A program made the position numbers and the translations under genes. From an uncultured Olsenella sp. (GTDB taxonomy: Bacteria > Actinomycetota > Coriobacteriia > Coriobacteriales > Atopobiaceae): a stretch of 64,000 nt of DNA. Location: assembly GCA_900314495.1 (NCBI GenBank), contig OMVJ01000010.1, forward strand, positions 1 through 64,000. The letters run 5' to 3'. The notes beneath the pieces were generated by a model. That model saw only the letters and a program-made list of their open reading frames with translations, did no database searches and was not told where the DNA came from. Shown in pieces: positions 25,556 through 34,592 of the stretch. Position 1 is the stretch's first letter; every line of letters begins with the position of its first letter.

Positions 25556-27190
25556 ATGCACCTAAACGAAGAACAAGCGGCTCGCTTCACAACCACGGCA
25601 ACCTCGCTCCTAGACTACGCGGACGACCGGTACCACCTCGCCAGCGCCCTCCCGCCCTCCGCCAGCACCTACGACAGCTCCGTGCGCTCTCGCATACTGT
25701 GGCAGTACGTATGCGAGCACCCCCAAGTCATCGATGACTTCGTTCGGGACAACCCGGACGGATTGCCGCAGAAGCACCTCGACACGGCCATGACCTGGAA
25801 GGATGCACTCGGCGGCCAGTTCAATCTTGTTGGTTACACGCGCGGACAGGCGATCCTGCTCCACGACGCAAGCCCCATATTGGCCATGGGCGTCTCGCGC
25901 GATGCGAAGGACTTCCTAGGGCAGGGCTCCATGTCACTAATCACCGTGCTGGTACCAATGGATAACCACATCGTCTTCGCGGACACCGTAACCTGCGAGT
26001 ACGTCTACCAGGGCGTCCTGGCGGTACGCCTCAGCAGGGAGCTCGCCCGCAGGCGCAGCAGGGAGGGCATTGCCAAGACGCCGAAGCAGTTCGTCGAGCG
26101 CGTTCGTGCGTACAAGATGAGGAAACTTGCAATCGACGAGCAGATGCGGGCAAGGAGCGCGGAGGCAATTCTGGAGCAGCCGGCCGGGTATCATCGCAGC
26201 CCCCTCCTCGACCTGAGCCCTCAGGGGGCACGCGACAAGGCAAGGGAACTCCTGAACGAGGCAACGATGCAAGATTACTTCGAGGTCACGTTCCCTGACT
26301 TGAATGCCGCGCATGCCGCGAGGACGATTGGGCCGGTGATAGCGCTTGCGCACTCGGCCGCCATTCTGCGTGGCATCATGCCCGTCGACGAGCTGTACCA
26401 GCAATACCTCAACATCGTCCAGCCAAAGAACCCGCTCACCGAGCAAGCCTTCCGCGACATGATCTTTGCCGGGTGTGACAGGTGCGTGTTCAAGTACGAC
26501 CTCTGGACGAACGAGGAGGGACGCGAGTACGTGGCCTTCGAGAACCTCACCGAAAGGGGTGCCATTTGCGAGTGCATGCGCACCCAGCTGTCCCTCTCGC
26601 AAACGGAGGAGGAGTTCAGCCGACGGATGCACGAGGAGATTCCCCACCTCAAGCGTGAGATGGCGGATGCGGAGCGCCGAAGGAACGAGATCCTTGCCGA
26701 AGTTCAGACATCAGAAGTCACCCCGAAGCCCATTGCGAGAGAGATGATGAATTGCGAGAACTTGACCGGGTGGCTGGAGGCCATCCCCGAGGTGAGCAGA
26801 CTCACGGAGTTCTTCCTCGAGCACACGCCCGACGGCGAGAACGAGGCATTTGGGTACCGCCTGACGAACATCATCGTCACCGCCAGCATCTGTGGACCGG
26901 GCCAGCAGCTGGACGTGCTGCATGTCCCCCTGCAAGTCGGCATGGCTGACTATTGCACGGATGACGCGCGGTGCGACATCATGGCGCGTCTCATTACGAA
27001 CGCCATCAACGCGGTTCCCAATTGGAAGAACCTCGGGTGGTCGCGCTCAGAGGCGACCGAGCAGTACACGGGCAGGCGGATGTTCTACAACCCGGACGGG
27101 ACCATCATGGACCTTAGAACGAACGACCCCTGCCCCTGCGGCAGCGGACGCGCTTACGGCCAGTGCTGCGGGCACATAGCGGCCGCATAG
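25556..27190 (+). CDS. SEC-C motif protein of unknown function
   Basis: 544 residues. Only the C-terminus is recognisable: a SEC-C zinc finger (NDPCPCGSGRAYGQCCGH, about residues 522-540) as in SecA and many stand-alone proteins. The remaining 500 residues are soluble and mostly helical, with a charged segment (about 340-395) suggesting a coiled coil; no catalytic motif is visible. Codon use is a little less GC-rich than in neighbours, which could mean acquisition. No operon partner; the next gene (icd) is 142 bp away with its own promoter region. Confidence 0.65.
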   Translation: MHLNEEQAARFTTTATSLLDYADDRYHLASALPPSASTYDSSVRSRILWQYVCEHPQVIDDFVRDNPDGLPQKHLDTAMTWKDALGGQFNLVGYTRGQAILLHDASPILAMGVSRDAKDFLGQGSMSLITVLVPMDNHIVFADTVTCEYVYQGVLAVRLSRELARRRSREGIAKTPKQFVERVRAYKMRKLAIDEQMRARSAEAILEQPAGYHRSPLLDLSPQGARDKARELLNEATMQDYFEVTFPDLNAAHAARTIGPVIALAHSAAILRGIMPVDELYQQYLNIVQPKNPLTEQAFRDMIFAGCDRCVFKYDLWTNEEGREYVAFENLTERGAICECMRTQLSLSQTEEEFSRRMHEEIPHLKREMADAERRRNEILAEVQTSEVTPKPIAREMMNCENLTGWLEAIPEVSRLTEFFLEHTPDGENEAFGYRLTNIIVTASICGPGQQLDVLHVPLQVGMADYCTDDARCDIMARLITNAINAVPNWKNLGWSRSEATEQYTGRRMFYNPDGTIMDLRTNDPCPCGSGRAYGQCCGHIAAA

Positions 27191-27236
27191 GTGAAGCCAA
27201 CCGCACCTGCCTCGCCTTGCCCCTCAGTTGTAACCC

Positions 27237-27271
27237 ACGGGCAATAGCCCGTCCAAACCCGCGGGTACAAT
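27237..27271 (+). promoter_or_regulatory. Hairpin and -10-like element before icd
   Basis: ACGGGC-AATA-GCCCGT hairpin (27237-27252) followed by TACAAT (27266-27271), 62 nt before the icd start. No good -35 box at 17 nt; promoter assignment is tentative. Confidence 0.3.
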
Positions 27272-27332
27272 GTACTCGTCAGTACGCTGGTGACGGACCC
27301 GTCTGCCACCCATAGACGTTACGGAGGCCAAC

Positions 27333-28547
27333 ATGGCCAAGATTCAGATGAAGACGCCGCTCGTGGAGATGGACGGCGACGAGATGACCCGCATCATGTG
27401 GAAGATGATCAAGGATGACCTCATCCTGCCGTTCGTCGACCTCAAGTCCGAGTACTACGACCTTGGCCTGGAGAACCGCGACGCGACTGACGACCAGGTG
27501 ACCATAGACTCCGCCAACGCCACAAAGAAGTACGGCGTAGCCGTTAAGTGCGCCACCATCACCCCCAACGCGGCTCGCATGACGGAGTACAACCTCAAGA
27601 AGATGTGGAAGAGCCCCAACGGCACCATCCGTGCCATCCTGGACGGCACCGTCTTCCGCGCGCCCATCGTAGTCAAGGGCATCGAGCCCTACGTCAAGAA
27701 CTGGAAGGCCCCCATCACCATTGCCCGTCACGCCTACGGCGACGTGTACCGCGACGTGGAGATGTACGTGCCCGGCCCCGGCAAGGTGGACCTGGTGTAC
27801 ACCCCCGCGGACGGCGGCGAGCCCCAGAGCGTGACCGTGCACGACTTCAAGGGTGCCGGCGTCGTGGAGGGCATGCACAACCTGGACGACTCAATCACCG
27901 GCTTCGCTCGCGCCTGCTTCAACTACGCACTGGAGACCAAGCAGGACCTCTGGTTTGCCACCAAGGACACCATCTCCAAGACCTACGACCACCGCTTCAA
28001 GGACATCTTCGCGGACATGTACGAGGCCGACTACAAGGAGAAGTTCGAGGCAGCAGGCATCGAGTACTTCTACACCCTCATCGACGACGCCGTTGCCCGC
28101 GTCATGCGCTCCGAGGGCGGCTTCATCTGGGCCTGCAAGAACTACGACGGCGACGTGATGAGCGACATGATCTCCACCGCCTTCGGCAGCCTGGCCATGA
28201 TGACCTCCGTGCTGGTGAGCCCCCACGGCTACTACGAGTACGAGGCCGCGCACGGCACCGTTCAGCGCCACTACTACAAGCACCTGAAGGGCGAGACAAC
28301 CTCCACCAACTCCGTTGCCACGATCTTCGCCTGGTCCGGCGCCCTGCGCAAGCGCGGCGAGCTGGACGACCTGCCTGAGCTGGTCGACTTTGCCAACAAG
28401 CTGGAGAAGGCCACCATCGACACCATCGAGTCCGGCAAGATGACGGGCGACCTGGTGCTCATCACCACCCTGCCCGACCCGGTAAAGCTGGACACCGAGG
28501 GCTTCATCCTCGCCATCGCCGACGAGCTGAAGAAGCAGCTCGCGTAA
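27333..28547 (+). CDS. icd: NADP-dependent isocitrate dehydrogenase (homodimeric, eukaryote-like type)
   Basis: 404 residues, the size of the IDH1/IDH2-like class. Oxidatively decarboxylates isocitrate to 2-oxoglutarate. Motifs: [13 protein letters not shown] at the start, the substrate loop [17 protein letters not shown], metal site [29 protein letters not shown], and the cofactor segment [13 protein letters not shown]. No citrate synthase or aconitase gene is adjacent; in a fermenter its job is presumably 2-oxoglutarate/glutamate supply. Clear GGAGG upstream. Monocistronic. Confidence 0.97.
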   Translation: MAKIQMKTPLVEMDGDEMTRIMWKMIKDDLILPFVDLKSEYYDLGLENRDATDDQVTIDSANATKKYGVAVKCATITPNAARMTEYNLKKMWKSPNGTIRAILDGTVFRAPIVVKGIEPYVKNWKAPITIARHAYGDVYRDVEMYVPGPGKVDLVYTPADGGEPQSVTVHDFKGAGVVEGMHNLDDSITGFARACFNYALETKQDLWFATKDTISKTYDHRFKDIFADMYEADYKEKFEAAGIEYFYTLIDDAVARVMRSEGGFIWACKNYDGDVMSDMISTAFGSLAMMTSVLVSPHGYYEYEAAHGTVQRHYYKHLKGETTSTNSVATIFAWSGALRKRGELDDLPELVDFANKLEKATIDTIESGKMTGDLVLITTLPDPVKLDTEGFILAIADELKKQLA

Positions 28548-28682
28548 GGGACTTCGTTCACATACACCGTCCATGGTTCGACTTCTGGGCGGCGCTGGGA
28601 TTGCCGACTGCGGTATCCTAGCGCCGCCCTGCATTTGTCTGCAGGCAGCACGGCACCCGTCGGCATCCTGATTGGAGCGAAG

Positions 28683-29501
28683 ATGACCTCTCCCTACAAG
28701 CTCTTGGCACTGGACATGGATGGAACGCTCCTTGACTCCAGGAAGCAGGTAAGCCCCAAGACGCAGCAGGCCATAGAGGAGCTTGCCAAGACGGGCGTCG
28801 CAGTCGCCTACTGCACCGGCCGCAGCCTGCCGGAGATGCGGGACGTGCGCCGTGCGCTGCCCTTCGTGCGCTATGGGTCCCAGGTCTCGGGTGCCCTCAC
28901 GTACGACTTCGAGACGGACACTGTAATAAGCGCCACGCCCCTCTCCACCGACATCTGCCTGCAGCTCATTCGCGCCGGCGCGCTGGAGAACGCCATGGTC
29001 CACATGCACTGCGTGCACGCGTCCGTCACCCGGCAGGTCGACATCGACCGCATGCACCTGGTGAGGATGGCCACGTACAGGAGCATGTTCGAGGAGGTCT
29101 GCACCCGAACCGACGACCTGGAGGCCTACGTGCGCGAGCACGAGGGACAGGTGCTCAAGATCAACCTCTACCACATGGACACGGAGTCCCGCGAGCGGAC
29201 GCGCAGGCGCATTCAGGGCCTTCCCATCAAGCTAGCCGACTCCGAGAGGACCTCGCTTGAGAGCACGGCCCAGGGCATCAGCAAGGACAAGGGCATCGAG
29301 AGGATCTGCAGCCGGTTGGGCATTGGAATGGACCAGGTGGTCGCCATCGGCGACGCCCCCAACGACACGGACGTGCTGCGCGCCGCGGGCTGCGCCGTGG
29401 CCATGGGCAACGCCACACCAGAGATTAAGCAGCTGGCAGACCTAGTTGTTGCAGACAACGACCACGACGGCATTGCTGAGGCGATTGAGCGGCTGTTCTA
29501 G
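28683..29501 (+). CDS. HAD-superfamily (Cof-type) phosphatase
   Basis: 272 residues. Motif I LALDMDGTLLDSRKQV, motif II YCTGRSLPEM, Lys in ISKDKGIERI, and VAIGDAPNDTDVLRAAG: the class IIB HAD sugar-phosphatase/Cof group. The ATG at 28683 has GGAG at suitable spacing. It lies 135 bp after icd with no shared function visible. One of three Cof-type proteins in the window; the substrate is unknown. Confidence 0.87.
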   Translation: MTSPYKLLALDMDGTLLDSRKQVSPKTQQAIEELAKTGVAVAYCTGRSLPEMRDVRRALPFVRYGSQVSGALTYDFETDTVISATPLSTDICLQLIRAGALENAMVHMHCVHASVTRQVDIDRMHLVRMATYRSMFEEVCTRTDDLEAYVREHEGQVLKINLYHMDTESRERTRRRIQGLPIKLADSERTSLESTAQGISKDKGIERICSRLGIGMDQVVAIGDAPNDTDVLRAAGCAVAMGNATPEIKQLADLVVADNDHDGIAEAIERLF

Positions 29502-29532
29502 CACGAGGATTGACGAGTGCGACTGCACGCAT

Positions 29533-29559
29533 TTGCCAGCAACGTGCGAGGTTGTGCGC
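29533..29559 (+). repeat. Left direct repeat flanking the DUF4160 cassette
   Basis: 27-bp repeat, 25 of 27 bases identical to 30484-30510 (core GCAACGTGCGA-N-GTTGTGCGC), same orientation. It lies 32 bp after the HAD gene stop. An AGCAACGTGC/GCACGTTGCT inverted repeat (29538-29547 with 29568-29577) overlaps it and may end the HAD transcript. Confidence 0.75.
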
Positions 29560-29613
29560 AGCCTGCGGCACGTTGCTAATGGCGATCCCCCCGGTCAACG
29601 ATGGCCTTCTGCC

Positions 29614-29892
29614 CTAGCCCCTGTAGTAGCCCTGGTCGCTTATCGATGACCAAGTCTTGTACATGTCCTTGTAGTTAACCTTGATGAAGGCCTGAATCTT
29701 CCGAAGCTCGCGATCGGTCAGGCGCCCCCGGTTACGCACCTCGCTGCTTCCATCGCTACGGACAAAGAGCTTCGCCGACCCCTCCTCGGTGAGACGGGAG
29801 TCGCTGGCGTGGACGTGCATGCACTCGACAATGCAATGCGCCGTGAAATACAGGTAGTACCCCGCCACCTTGAACTCGAAGTACTTGGGCAT
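29614..29892 (-). CDS. DUF4160-domain protein
   Basis: 92 residues. Shows the DUF4160 layout: an N-terminal beta hairpin (FEFKVAGYYLYFTAHC), a conserved HVHAS segment, AKLFVRSDGSSEV, and a C-terminal helix (LTDRELRKIQAFIKVNYKDMYKTW). DUF4160 genes often sit in small toxin-antitoxin-like pairs (typically with DUF2442), but no activity is established. Last gene of a three-gene minus-strand cassette, 2 bp after the 75-residue gene. Confidence 0.7.
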   Translation of the reverse strand: MPKYFEFKVAGYYLYFTAHCIVECMHVHASDSRLTEEGSAKLFVRSDGSSEVRNRGRLTDRELRKIQAFIKVNYKDMYKTWSSISDQGYYRG

Positions 29893-29894
29893 GG

Positions 29895-30122
29895 CTACTC
29901 CTCAATGAACTGGCGATTTGCGGCGAAGTAGTCTCCAACAACAGCAAGCTCAATGTCGTCCATGTTCGTCTCGAGCACCGCGCCGTCGCCGGCAAGAACT
30001 GCGGCGTGGGTAGGAATGTTGAGGTTCAGCACACGGACGTTTCCCTCGGGAGTGCGGGTGAACGCGTACCCACCCACGACGATGTCAGCGCCATCCGCGA
30101 CGCTACGCAGCCTCTCGTCCAT
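29895..30122 (-). CDS. Small protein of unknown function, DUF4160 cassette
   Basis: 75 residues, acidic, no membrane segment. Mixed alpha/beta: GADIVVGGYAFTRTPEGNVRVLNLN then an acidic C-terminus. I do not recognise the family. GGAGG lies 6 nt before the ATG. It overlaps the gene before it by 20 bp and leads directly into the DUF4160 gene, so the three are probably cotranslated. An antitoxin-like or regulatory role is only a guess from context. Confidence 0.6.
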   Translation of the reverse strand: MDERLRSVADGADIVVGGYAFTRTPEGNVRVLNLNIPTHAAVLAGDGAVLETNMDDIELAVVGDYFAANRQFIEE

Positions 30123-30390
30123 AGCACACCTCCACGCGCTCGATCTGCCCCAGGAACCGTTCCGGATCCATGTACAGGTTCTCGAGGATCGGGACGAGGT
30201 CGATGTACTCCTCCACGGGCGAGGCGAGCCCGGCGTACTGTGCCTGGCAGACCAGGTAGCCAGCGTCCCAGCCGGTCACGCACAGGTAGCGGACCAGGCG
30301 GGACGAGGTGCGGAACCTGACGTCGCACCCGCCGTAGCTAAAGCACGTCATATCGCCGCTGCTGCTGAGCCGCGCGACCCCGTCGCCCAT
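30103..30390 (-). CDS. Small protein of unknown function, first gene of the DUF4160 cassette
   Basis: 95 residues from the ATG at 30390, which has GAGGGGG at 6 nt; a GTG at 30411 would add seven residues. The sequence is compact alpha/beta (RLVRYLCVTGWDAGYLVCQAQY, then EEYIDLVPILENLYMDPERF), three cysteines, no membrane segment. I do not recognise the family. First of three overlapping genes flanked by direct repeats. Confidence 0.6.
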   Translation of the reverse strand: MGDGVARLSSSGDMTCFSYGGCDVRFRTSSRLVRYLCVTGWDAGYLVCQAQYAGLASPVEEYIDLVPILENLYMDPERFLGQIERVEVCYGREAA

Positions 30391-30483
30391 GTTCGTCCCC
30401 CTCGCATCCACACCGAATCAATCGCCCCCATATTAGCCAACTGCGACAGTCATGACCGCCGAAACTACGAACATCATGCGCAG

Positions 30484-30510
30484 TTGCCCGCAACGTGCGA
30501 AGTTGTGCGC
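30484..30510 (+). repeat. Right direct repeat flanking the DUF4160 cassette
   Basis: Near-identical copy (25 of 27) of 29533-29559, 951 bp away in the same orientation. It includes a GTTGC-CC-GCAAC mini-hairpin (30483-30494). The pair brackets exactly the three small genes. Confidence 0.75.
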
Positions 30511-30550
30511 GTTAAGTAGACCGTGGTGCGAACCAACGCACGCGAATTGT

Positions 30551-30958
30551 TCACACCCACCGGAAGCAGGTGGCCGTCATGCGGGCCACGGGGGTGCCCA
30601 GCTCGTCGCGCACGTCGATGGTGTAGAAGCCCAGCGACCGGCCACTCTTGTCTGCGTCGCAGGTGGCAATGAGGCGCCCACCCTTGGCCCCGCTCATGAA
30701 CTCGATGGAGTTGCTGACGGAGACCGTGGGCTGCTCGCCGATGTTGCAGGCAATGGCCAGGGCGAAGTCCGCCAGCGTGAAGATGGCACCGCCCATCACG
30801 CCACCCTGGGCGTTGCGATGGATGTCCTGAATGTCGAACTCGCACACGGCATGGCCGCGCGCGGCCTCCACCACACGGCAGCCGCAGGCCTCCGTGGCAT
30901 AGTGGTCGTTGGCAAAGAGGGCGCGGACCTCGTCTATGGTGCAGCTCTCGTCAATCAC
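30551..30958 (-). CDS. PaaI-type hotdog thioesterase
   Basis: 135 residues, single hotdog fold. The family pattern is present: HAVCEFDIQDIHRNAQGGVMGGAIFTLADFALAIACN, in which the Asn/Gly pocket and the Asp on the central helix (TLADFA) form the active site. Hydrolyses an acyl-CoA thioester. Start is GTG at 30958 with GAGGAGG 6 nt upstream, overlapping nothing but only 11 nt after the CmpB-like gene, so the two are an operon. Confidence 0.85.
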   Translation of the reverse strand: MIDESCTIDEVRALFANDHYATEACGCRVVEAARGHAVCEFDIQDIHRNAQGGVMGGAIFTLADFALAIACNIGEQPTVSVSNSIEFMSGAKGGRLIATCDADKSGRSLGFYTIDVRDELGTPVARMTATCFRWV

Positions 30959-30969
30959 GTTGGCCCTCC

Positions 30970-31893
30970 TCAGCCGTTGATGACCATGTTCTGGAACCGC
31001 TCGGACATGAACTCGTCCGTGTAGTGGTCGTCTATCCACTGCTCGAAGCCGTTCTCCGGCGGGACGCCCCGGTCGCGCTCCGCCCGCCTGCTGAAGCACG
31101 AGAGGGTCATAAAGATGTCCAAGCCAAGATACGCCGCCAGCAGGGCGACAAAGACCACCTGCCGCTGGGTGGTGGGCTCGCCGATGGTCCAGAGCAGCCA
31201 CGGCATCACGAACTTGGTCCAGACCAGGCCGAGCAGACCCCACATGAACAGGAACGGGATTGAGACCCACTTGGTCAGATGGCCGGGCACGTTGGAGTAG
31301 TCCCAGGACACCGCGCCCATGAAGGTCTCCATGCTCCAGCCGGTCACCTGCTCCAAGAGGCCGCCGACCACCATGCCCACCAGGAAGATCTGCCACCAGG
31401 TGGCGTGCTTCTTGCGAAGCTCGAAGCAAATGAGCGTCAGCAAAACCGCGCCCACGCCGTACAGCGGCGAGAAGGGACCCCACACCAGCCCCACGCGGCT
31501 CTGCGTGAGACCGGCGGTGATGAACATCCAGATCTCCTCGATGATCAGGCCGCCCACGCTGCCCACGAAGAAGATGATCACGACGGGGTACCAGCTGATT
31601 TCCAGGTTGTCCAGGAAGTTCTCGCGCACGATGGCCTCTGCCTTGCGGACCAGCTTGCGCTGGCCCGGCGTAAGGCGCAGGGGCATGTCCATCTCTTGGC
31701 CCAGCGCCTTGGCGGCGTGGTACATCTCCAGCCCGCGCGCGGCAATCTGCACATCCTCCGGCACGTTCTGGCTTTCCGCCACGCGGTGGATGCGCTTGCC
31801 GCGGCCCAGCCAGAGGAAGAACTCGCGGACCAGCCAAACGATGCCGCGCACGATTGCATAGATGATGAGCAGCGTGACAAGTAGCCAGAACAC
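30970..31893 (-). CDS. Putative ABC transporter permease, CmpB family (type IV)
   Basis: 307 residues. One N-terminal membrane helix, a soluble helical stretch (about 30-95), then five or six further helices. The CmpB domain is clear: VGGLIIEEIWMFI, GLVWGPFSPLYGVGAVLLT, WDYSNVPGH. The family is called ABC-transporter type IV, but no ATPase or binding protein is beside it, so the transport role is doubtful. GTG start at 31893 with AGGAG at 7 nt. Confidence 0.75.
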   Translation of the reverse strand: MFWLLVTLLIIYAIVRGIVWLVREFFLWLGRGKRIHRVAESQNVPEDVQIAARGLEMYHAAKALGQEMDMPLRLTPGQRKLVRKAEAIVRENFLDNLEISWYPVVIIFFVGSVGGLIIEEIWMFITAGLTQSRVGLVWGPFSPLYGVGAVLLTLICFELRKKHATWWQIFLVGMVVGGLLEQVTGWSMETFMGAVSWDYSNVPGHLTKWVSIPFLFMWGLLGLVWTKFVMPWLLWTIGEPTTQRQVVFVALLAAYLGLDIFMTLSCFSRRAERDRGVPPENGFEQWIDDHYTDEFMSERFQNMVING

Positions 31894-31968
31894 CCTGTGC
31901 TCCTATCAACGGATGCGGCCCCACGTTGCCGCGAGGCCGCGTGTTGGCAAGAAACTCCTGCTACAGGC

Positions 31969-33279
31969 CTACAGGTCGCGGAAGTGGAACTGGCTCCTGC
32001 CCGTGGCGTAGTCGTCCACCAGCTGGCCGTGACCCTCCAGCCTGTACTTGTAAGTCTCCAGACCCTCCAGGCCAACGGGGCCGCGAGCGTGCAGCTTGCC
32101 GGTGGAGATGCCTACCTCCGCGCCAAAGCCGTAGCGGAAGCCGTCCGCGAAGCGGGTTGAGCAGTTGTGGTACACACCCGCGGAGTCCACCATGCGCATG
32201 AAGTAGTCGGCAGTCTGCTGGTTTGTGGTCACGATGCAGTCCGTATGGTGCGAGCCCCAACGGTTTATGTGGGCCACGGCCTCGCGCACGTCCGCCACGA
32301 CCTTGGAGCTCATGATGTAGTCGCCGTACTCCGTGCCGAACTCGTCGTCGCCCATGGGCTCCACCGCGGGCTCCACGCCGTCGGCCTGCGTTGCGGCGAT
32401 GACCTCCTCGGTACCGCGCAGACGGGCCTTCTTCTGGGCAAGCGCCGCCTGCACGCGGGGCAGGAACTCGGCCGCAATGTCGCGGTGCACCAGCAGGGTC
32501 TCCGCCGCGTTGCAGACGGCCGGGTACTGGGTCTTGGCGTCCACCACAATGCGGGCGGCCATCTCCTGGTCCGCGTCCTTGTCAACGTACACGTGGCAGA
32601 TGCCCGCGGAATGGCCCATGACGGAAATCTTGGTGTGGTCCATGATGTAGCGCACAAAGGCGTTGGAGCCGCGGGGAATCAGCAGGTCAACGTACTCGTC
32701 GCAACCCAACAGCTCGTCGATGTCCGCGTGGGACTCGGCCAGGGCCAGGCAGTCCGCCGGCAGGCCGGCTGCAACCGCGGCCTCGTGCACAATGGAGAAG
32801 AGCACGCGGTTGGAGTTGGCAGTCTCCTTGCCACCCTTGAGGATGGCGCAGTTGCCGCTCTTGATGCAGAGGCTGGCCACCTGCACCAGGGCGTCCGGCC
32901 GCGCCTCGAAGATGACGCCAATGACGCCGATGGGGCAGCTCACGCGGGTGAGGGTGAGGCCCTCGTCCAGCTCGCGCCGCAGCAGCACGCGGCCGATGGG
33001 ATCGGCCAGGCCCTGCAGGCCCTGCAGCTGGGCCAGGCTCTCCGCCATCTTGCCCTCGTCGTAGCGCAGGCGCTTCTGAATGGTCTGCGCGATGCTGGCG
33101 TCGCGGGCGGCGGCGAGGTCCTGGGCGTTTGCGGCAAAGACCTCGTCCTTGTGCGCCTGCAGCCCCGCCGCAATGCGGGCCAGCGCGTCGTTGCGAACCT
33201 CAACCGGCGTCGCCGCAAGCTCCGGCGCGCACAGCTTCATCTTCTGGGCCTGTTCCCTTATGTCCAAGGTGACCTCCAT
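31969..33279 (-). CDS. proA: Glutamate-5-semialdehyde dehydrogenase (gamma-glutamyl phosphate reductase)
   Basis: 436 residues, normal for ProA. NADPH-dependent reduction of gamma-glutamyl phosphate, second step of proline synthesis. Motifs: GVIGVIFEARPDALVQVA, catalytic Cys in YPAVCNAAETLLVH, GTEYGDYIMSSKVV and the C-terminal FADGFRYGFGAEVGIST. The ATG at 33279 has a weak ribosome site; a TTG at 33267 directly follows GGAGG and gives the usual (L/M)DIREQAQ start, so it may be the true one. proB is not in the window. Confidence 0.95.
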   Translation of the reverse strand: MEVTLDIREQAQKMKLCAPELAATPVEVRNDALARIAAGLQAHKDEVFAANAQDLAAARDASIAQTIQKRLRYDEGKMAESLAQLQGLQGLADPIGRVLLRRELDEGLTLTRVSCPIGVIGVIFEARPDALVQVASLCIKSGNCAILKGGKETANSNRVLFSIVHEAAVAAGLPADCLALAESHADIDELLGCDEYVDLLIPRGSNAFVRYIMDHTKISVMGHSAGICHVYVDKDADQEMAARIVVDAKTQYPAVCNAAETLLVHRDIAAEFLPRVQAALAQKKARLRGTEEVIAATQADGVEPAVEPMGDDEFGTEYGDYIMSSKVVADVREAVAHINRWGSHHTDCIVTTNQQTADYFMRMVDSAGVYHNCSTRFADGFRYGFGAEVGISTGKLHARGPVGLEGLETYKYRLEGHGQLVDDYATGRSQFHFRDL

Positions 33280-33378
33280 TCCAGGTGGGATGGGCGCAGC
33301 GCTGCGCCTCGGTTGGAATGAGTCTACCTGTTCTGGGGCGGGTTCGGGTGCTTGTCGCGCTGGAAAGGGCCCTTTGCG

Positions 33379-34368
33379 CTAATCGGCGCGAGCTGCCCGG
33401 TTTCGCAGGGCACGTTCGGCGTTGCGGCGCAGCACGTCAGCGTCTCCCCAGCCCAGATGGTTGGCGGACTTGGCAATGACCTCCTTCTGCAGGAACTCGT
33501 CCGAGTCCTGCAGCACGGCCTCTGGCACCAGCTTTGGCGCGATAGCATCCACGTCCGAGAAGGGCTCCCCCTCGCTCCAGTCGTGCCGGCGGTTGTGCGG
33601 ACAGGCGTCCTGGCAGTTGTCGCAACCAAGAATCCACTCCTGGTACATGCCCTCGGTCAGGAACGGCGGCACGGCGCCCTTGCCAAAGGTGGTCCAGAAG
33701 CCTATGCAGCGGATGGGATTCATGGTGTACGGCCCACACAGCGCACCGCTCCTGCAGGCCTTCTGGCACTCGTGGCACTTCTCGCTGCAGGGCGTGAGCG
33801 TGCATTCCCGCACCAGCGTGCAGTCGCAGTCTGCCAGGCAACCGAACAGCACCGCGTTGGAACCCTTCTCCGTGTAGAAGAAGTTGTTCTTCCGCACGAT
33901 GCCCAAGCCCGCCTTGGCGGCTGCAAAGCGCAGGGGGAACCTGTCTCCACCGGTTATATGAATGCCCATCGCGCGCACCCTGCGCATGAAGGCCAGCTGG
34001 TCAAACTCGTTGTTGTCTGCGGCCTCTGGCGTGAGGAAGAAGGACTTGCCGTAGCGTCCCTGCAGGGACTGGGGAAAGCGAAACTTGCCATAGTCCCAGG
34101 TCAGCACGATGGCGGCCTTCGCCCAGGGGTACCTTTCCTTCACGGGGGGAAACATCCCGCCATAGAACGCCCTGCTCTCGGGCACCTTGGCCATCCGCTC
34201 CTCCAGGCGGTCACGGTAGCCCTCCAAGGCGTCAATAGAGACGATGCCGCAGTCGTCAAAGCCGCAATCCAGCGCAGCCTGACGTATGTCTTCCGCCAGC
34301 CCCACCCTTGCCACCAATCTGCGCCCGCGCGCACGTGCGCCAACCTTCCTCGCCTCATCTTGCAGCAT
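33379..34368 (-). CDS. Epoxyqueuosine reductase (QueG)-like iron-sulfur protein
   Basis: About 329 residues. C-terminal dicluster ferredoxin motifs CSEKCHECQKACRSGAL and CDNCQDACPHN match the QueG family, which reduces epoxyqueuosine in tRNA using a corrinoid plus two 4Fe-4S clusters. An additional cysteine pair (CLADCDC) lies ahead. It lacks the HEAT-like C-terminal repeats of some QueG proteins, and no other queuosine gene is near, so a QueG-related reductase of other substrate is possible. The start is uncertain: the ATG at 34368 has no good ribosome site, and a GTG at 34305 is an alternative. Confidence 0.75.
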   Translation of the reverse strand: MLQDEARKVGARARGRRLVARVGLAEDIRQAALDCGFDDCGIVSIDALEGYRDRLEERMAKVPESRAFYGGMFPPVKERYPWAKAAIVLTWDYGKFRFPQSLQGRYGKSFFLTPEAADNNEFDQLAFMRRVRAMGIHITGGDRFPLRFAAAKAGLGIVRKNNFFYTEKGSNAVLFGCLADCDCTLVRECTLTPCSEKCHECQKACRSGALCGPYTMNPIRCIGFWTTFGKGAVPPFLTEGMYQEWILGCDNCQDACPHNRRHDWSEGEPFSDVDAIAPKLVPEAVLQDSDEFLQKEVIAKSANHLGWGDADVLRRNAERALRNRAARAD

Positions 34369-34592
34369 TTTGGCACATCAACGCAAACCTTTACCTTGAA
34401 GGTCAAGTAGTTGGGGCCGCCGATGGTGCACGCGGCACAAGACGTTTGCGTTCTTTTCTCGCAGATGTACGTTCACCGACAGAAATACGACGTTCGCAAG
34501 ATAAATTAGTTGAGTTTGTATCGAAGAACTCTCAAAGAATGACGACTCCTTCTGGACGTCTGAGCCAGAGCAGTCGCTGGAGAAAGAACCAC

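Noticed and set aside
30551-31924. One long frame joining the thioesterase to upstream sequence
   Set aside because: Only the last 135 codons are protein-like (hotdog fold); the rest is out of frame with the CmpB-like gene. A GTG with a good ribosome site at 30958 starts the real gene.
33292-33309. GGCGCAGC/GCTGCGCC palindrome upstream of proA
   Set aside because: A perfect 16-bp palindrome with no loop or T-tract and a composition expected in GC-rich DNA; not enough to call an operator or terminator.
33379-34368. QueG named as a confirmed queuosine gene
   Set aside because: The iron-sulfur motifs fit, but no other queuosine gene is near and the start is uncertain, so only a QueG-like call is given.
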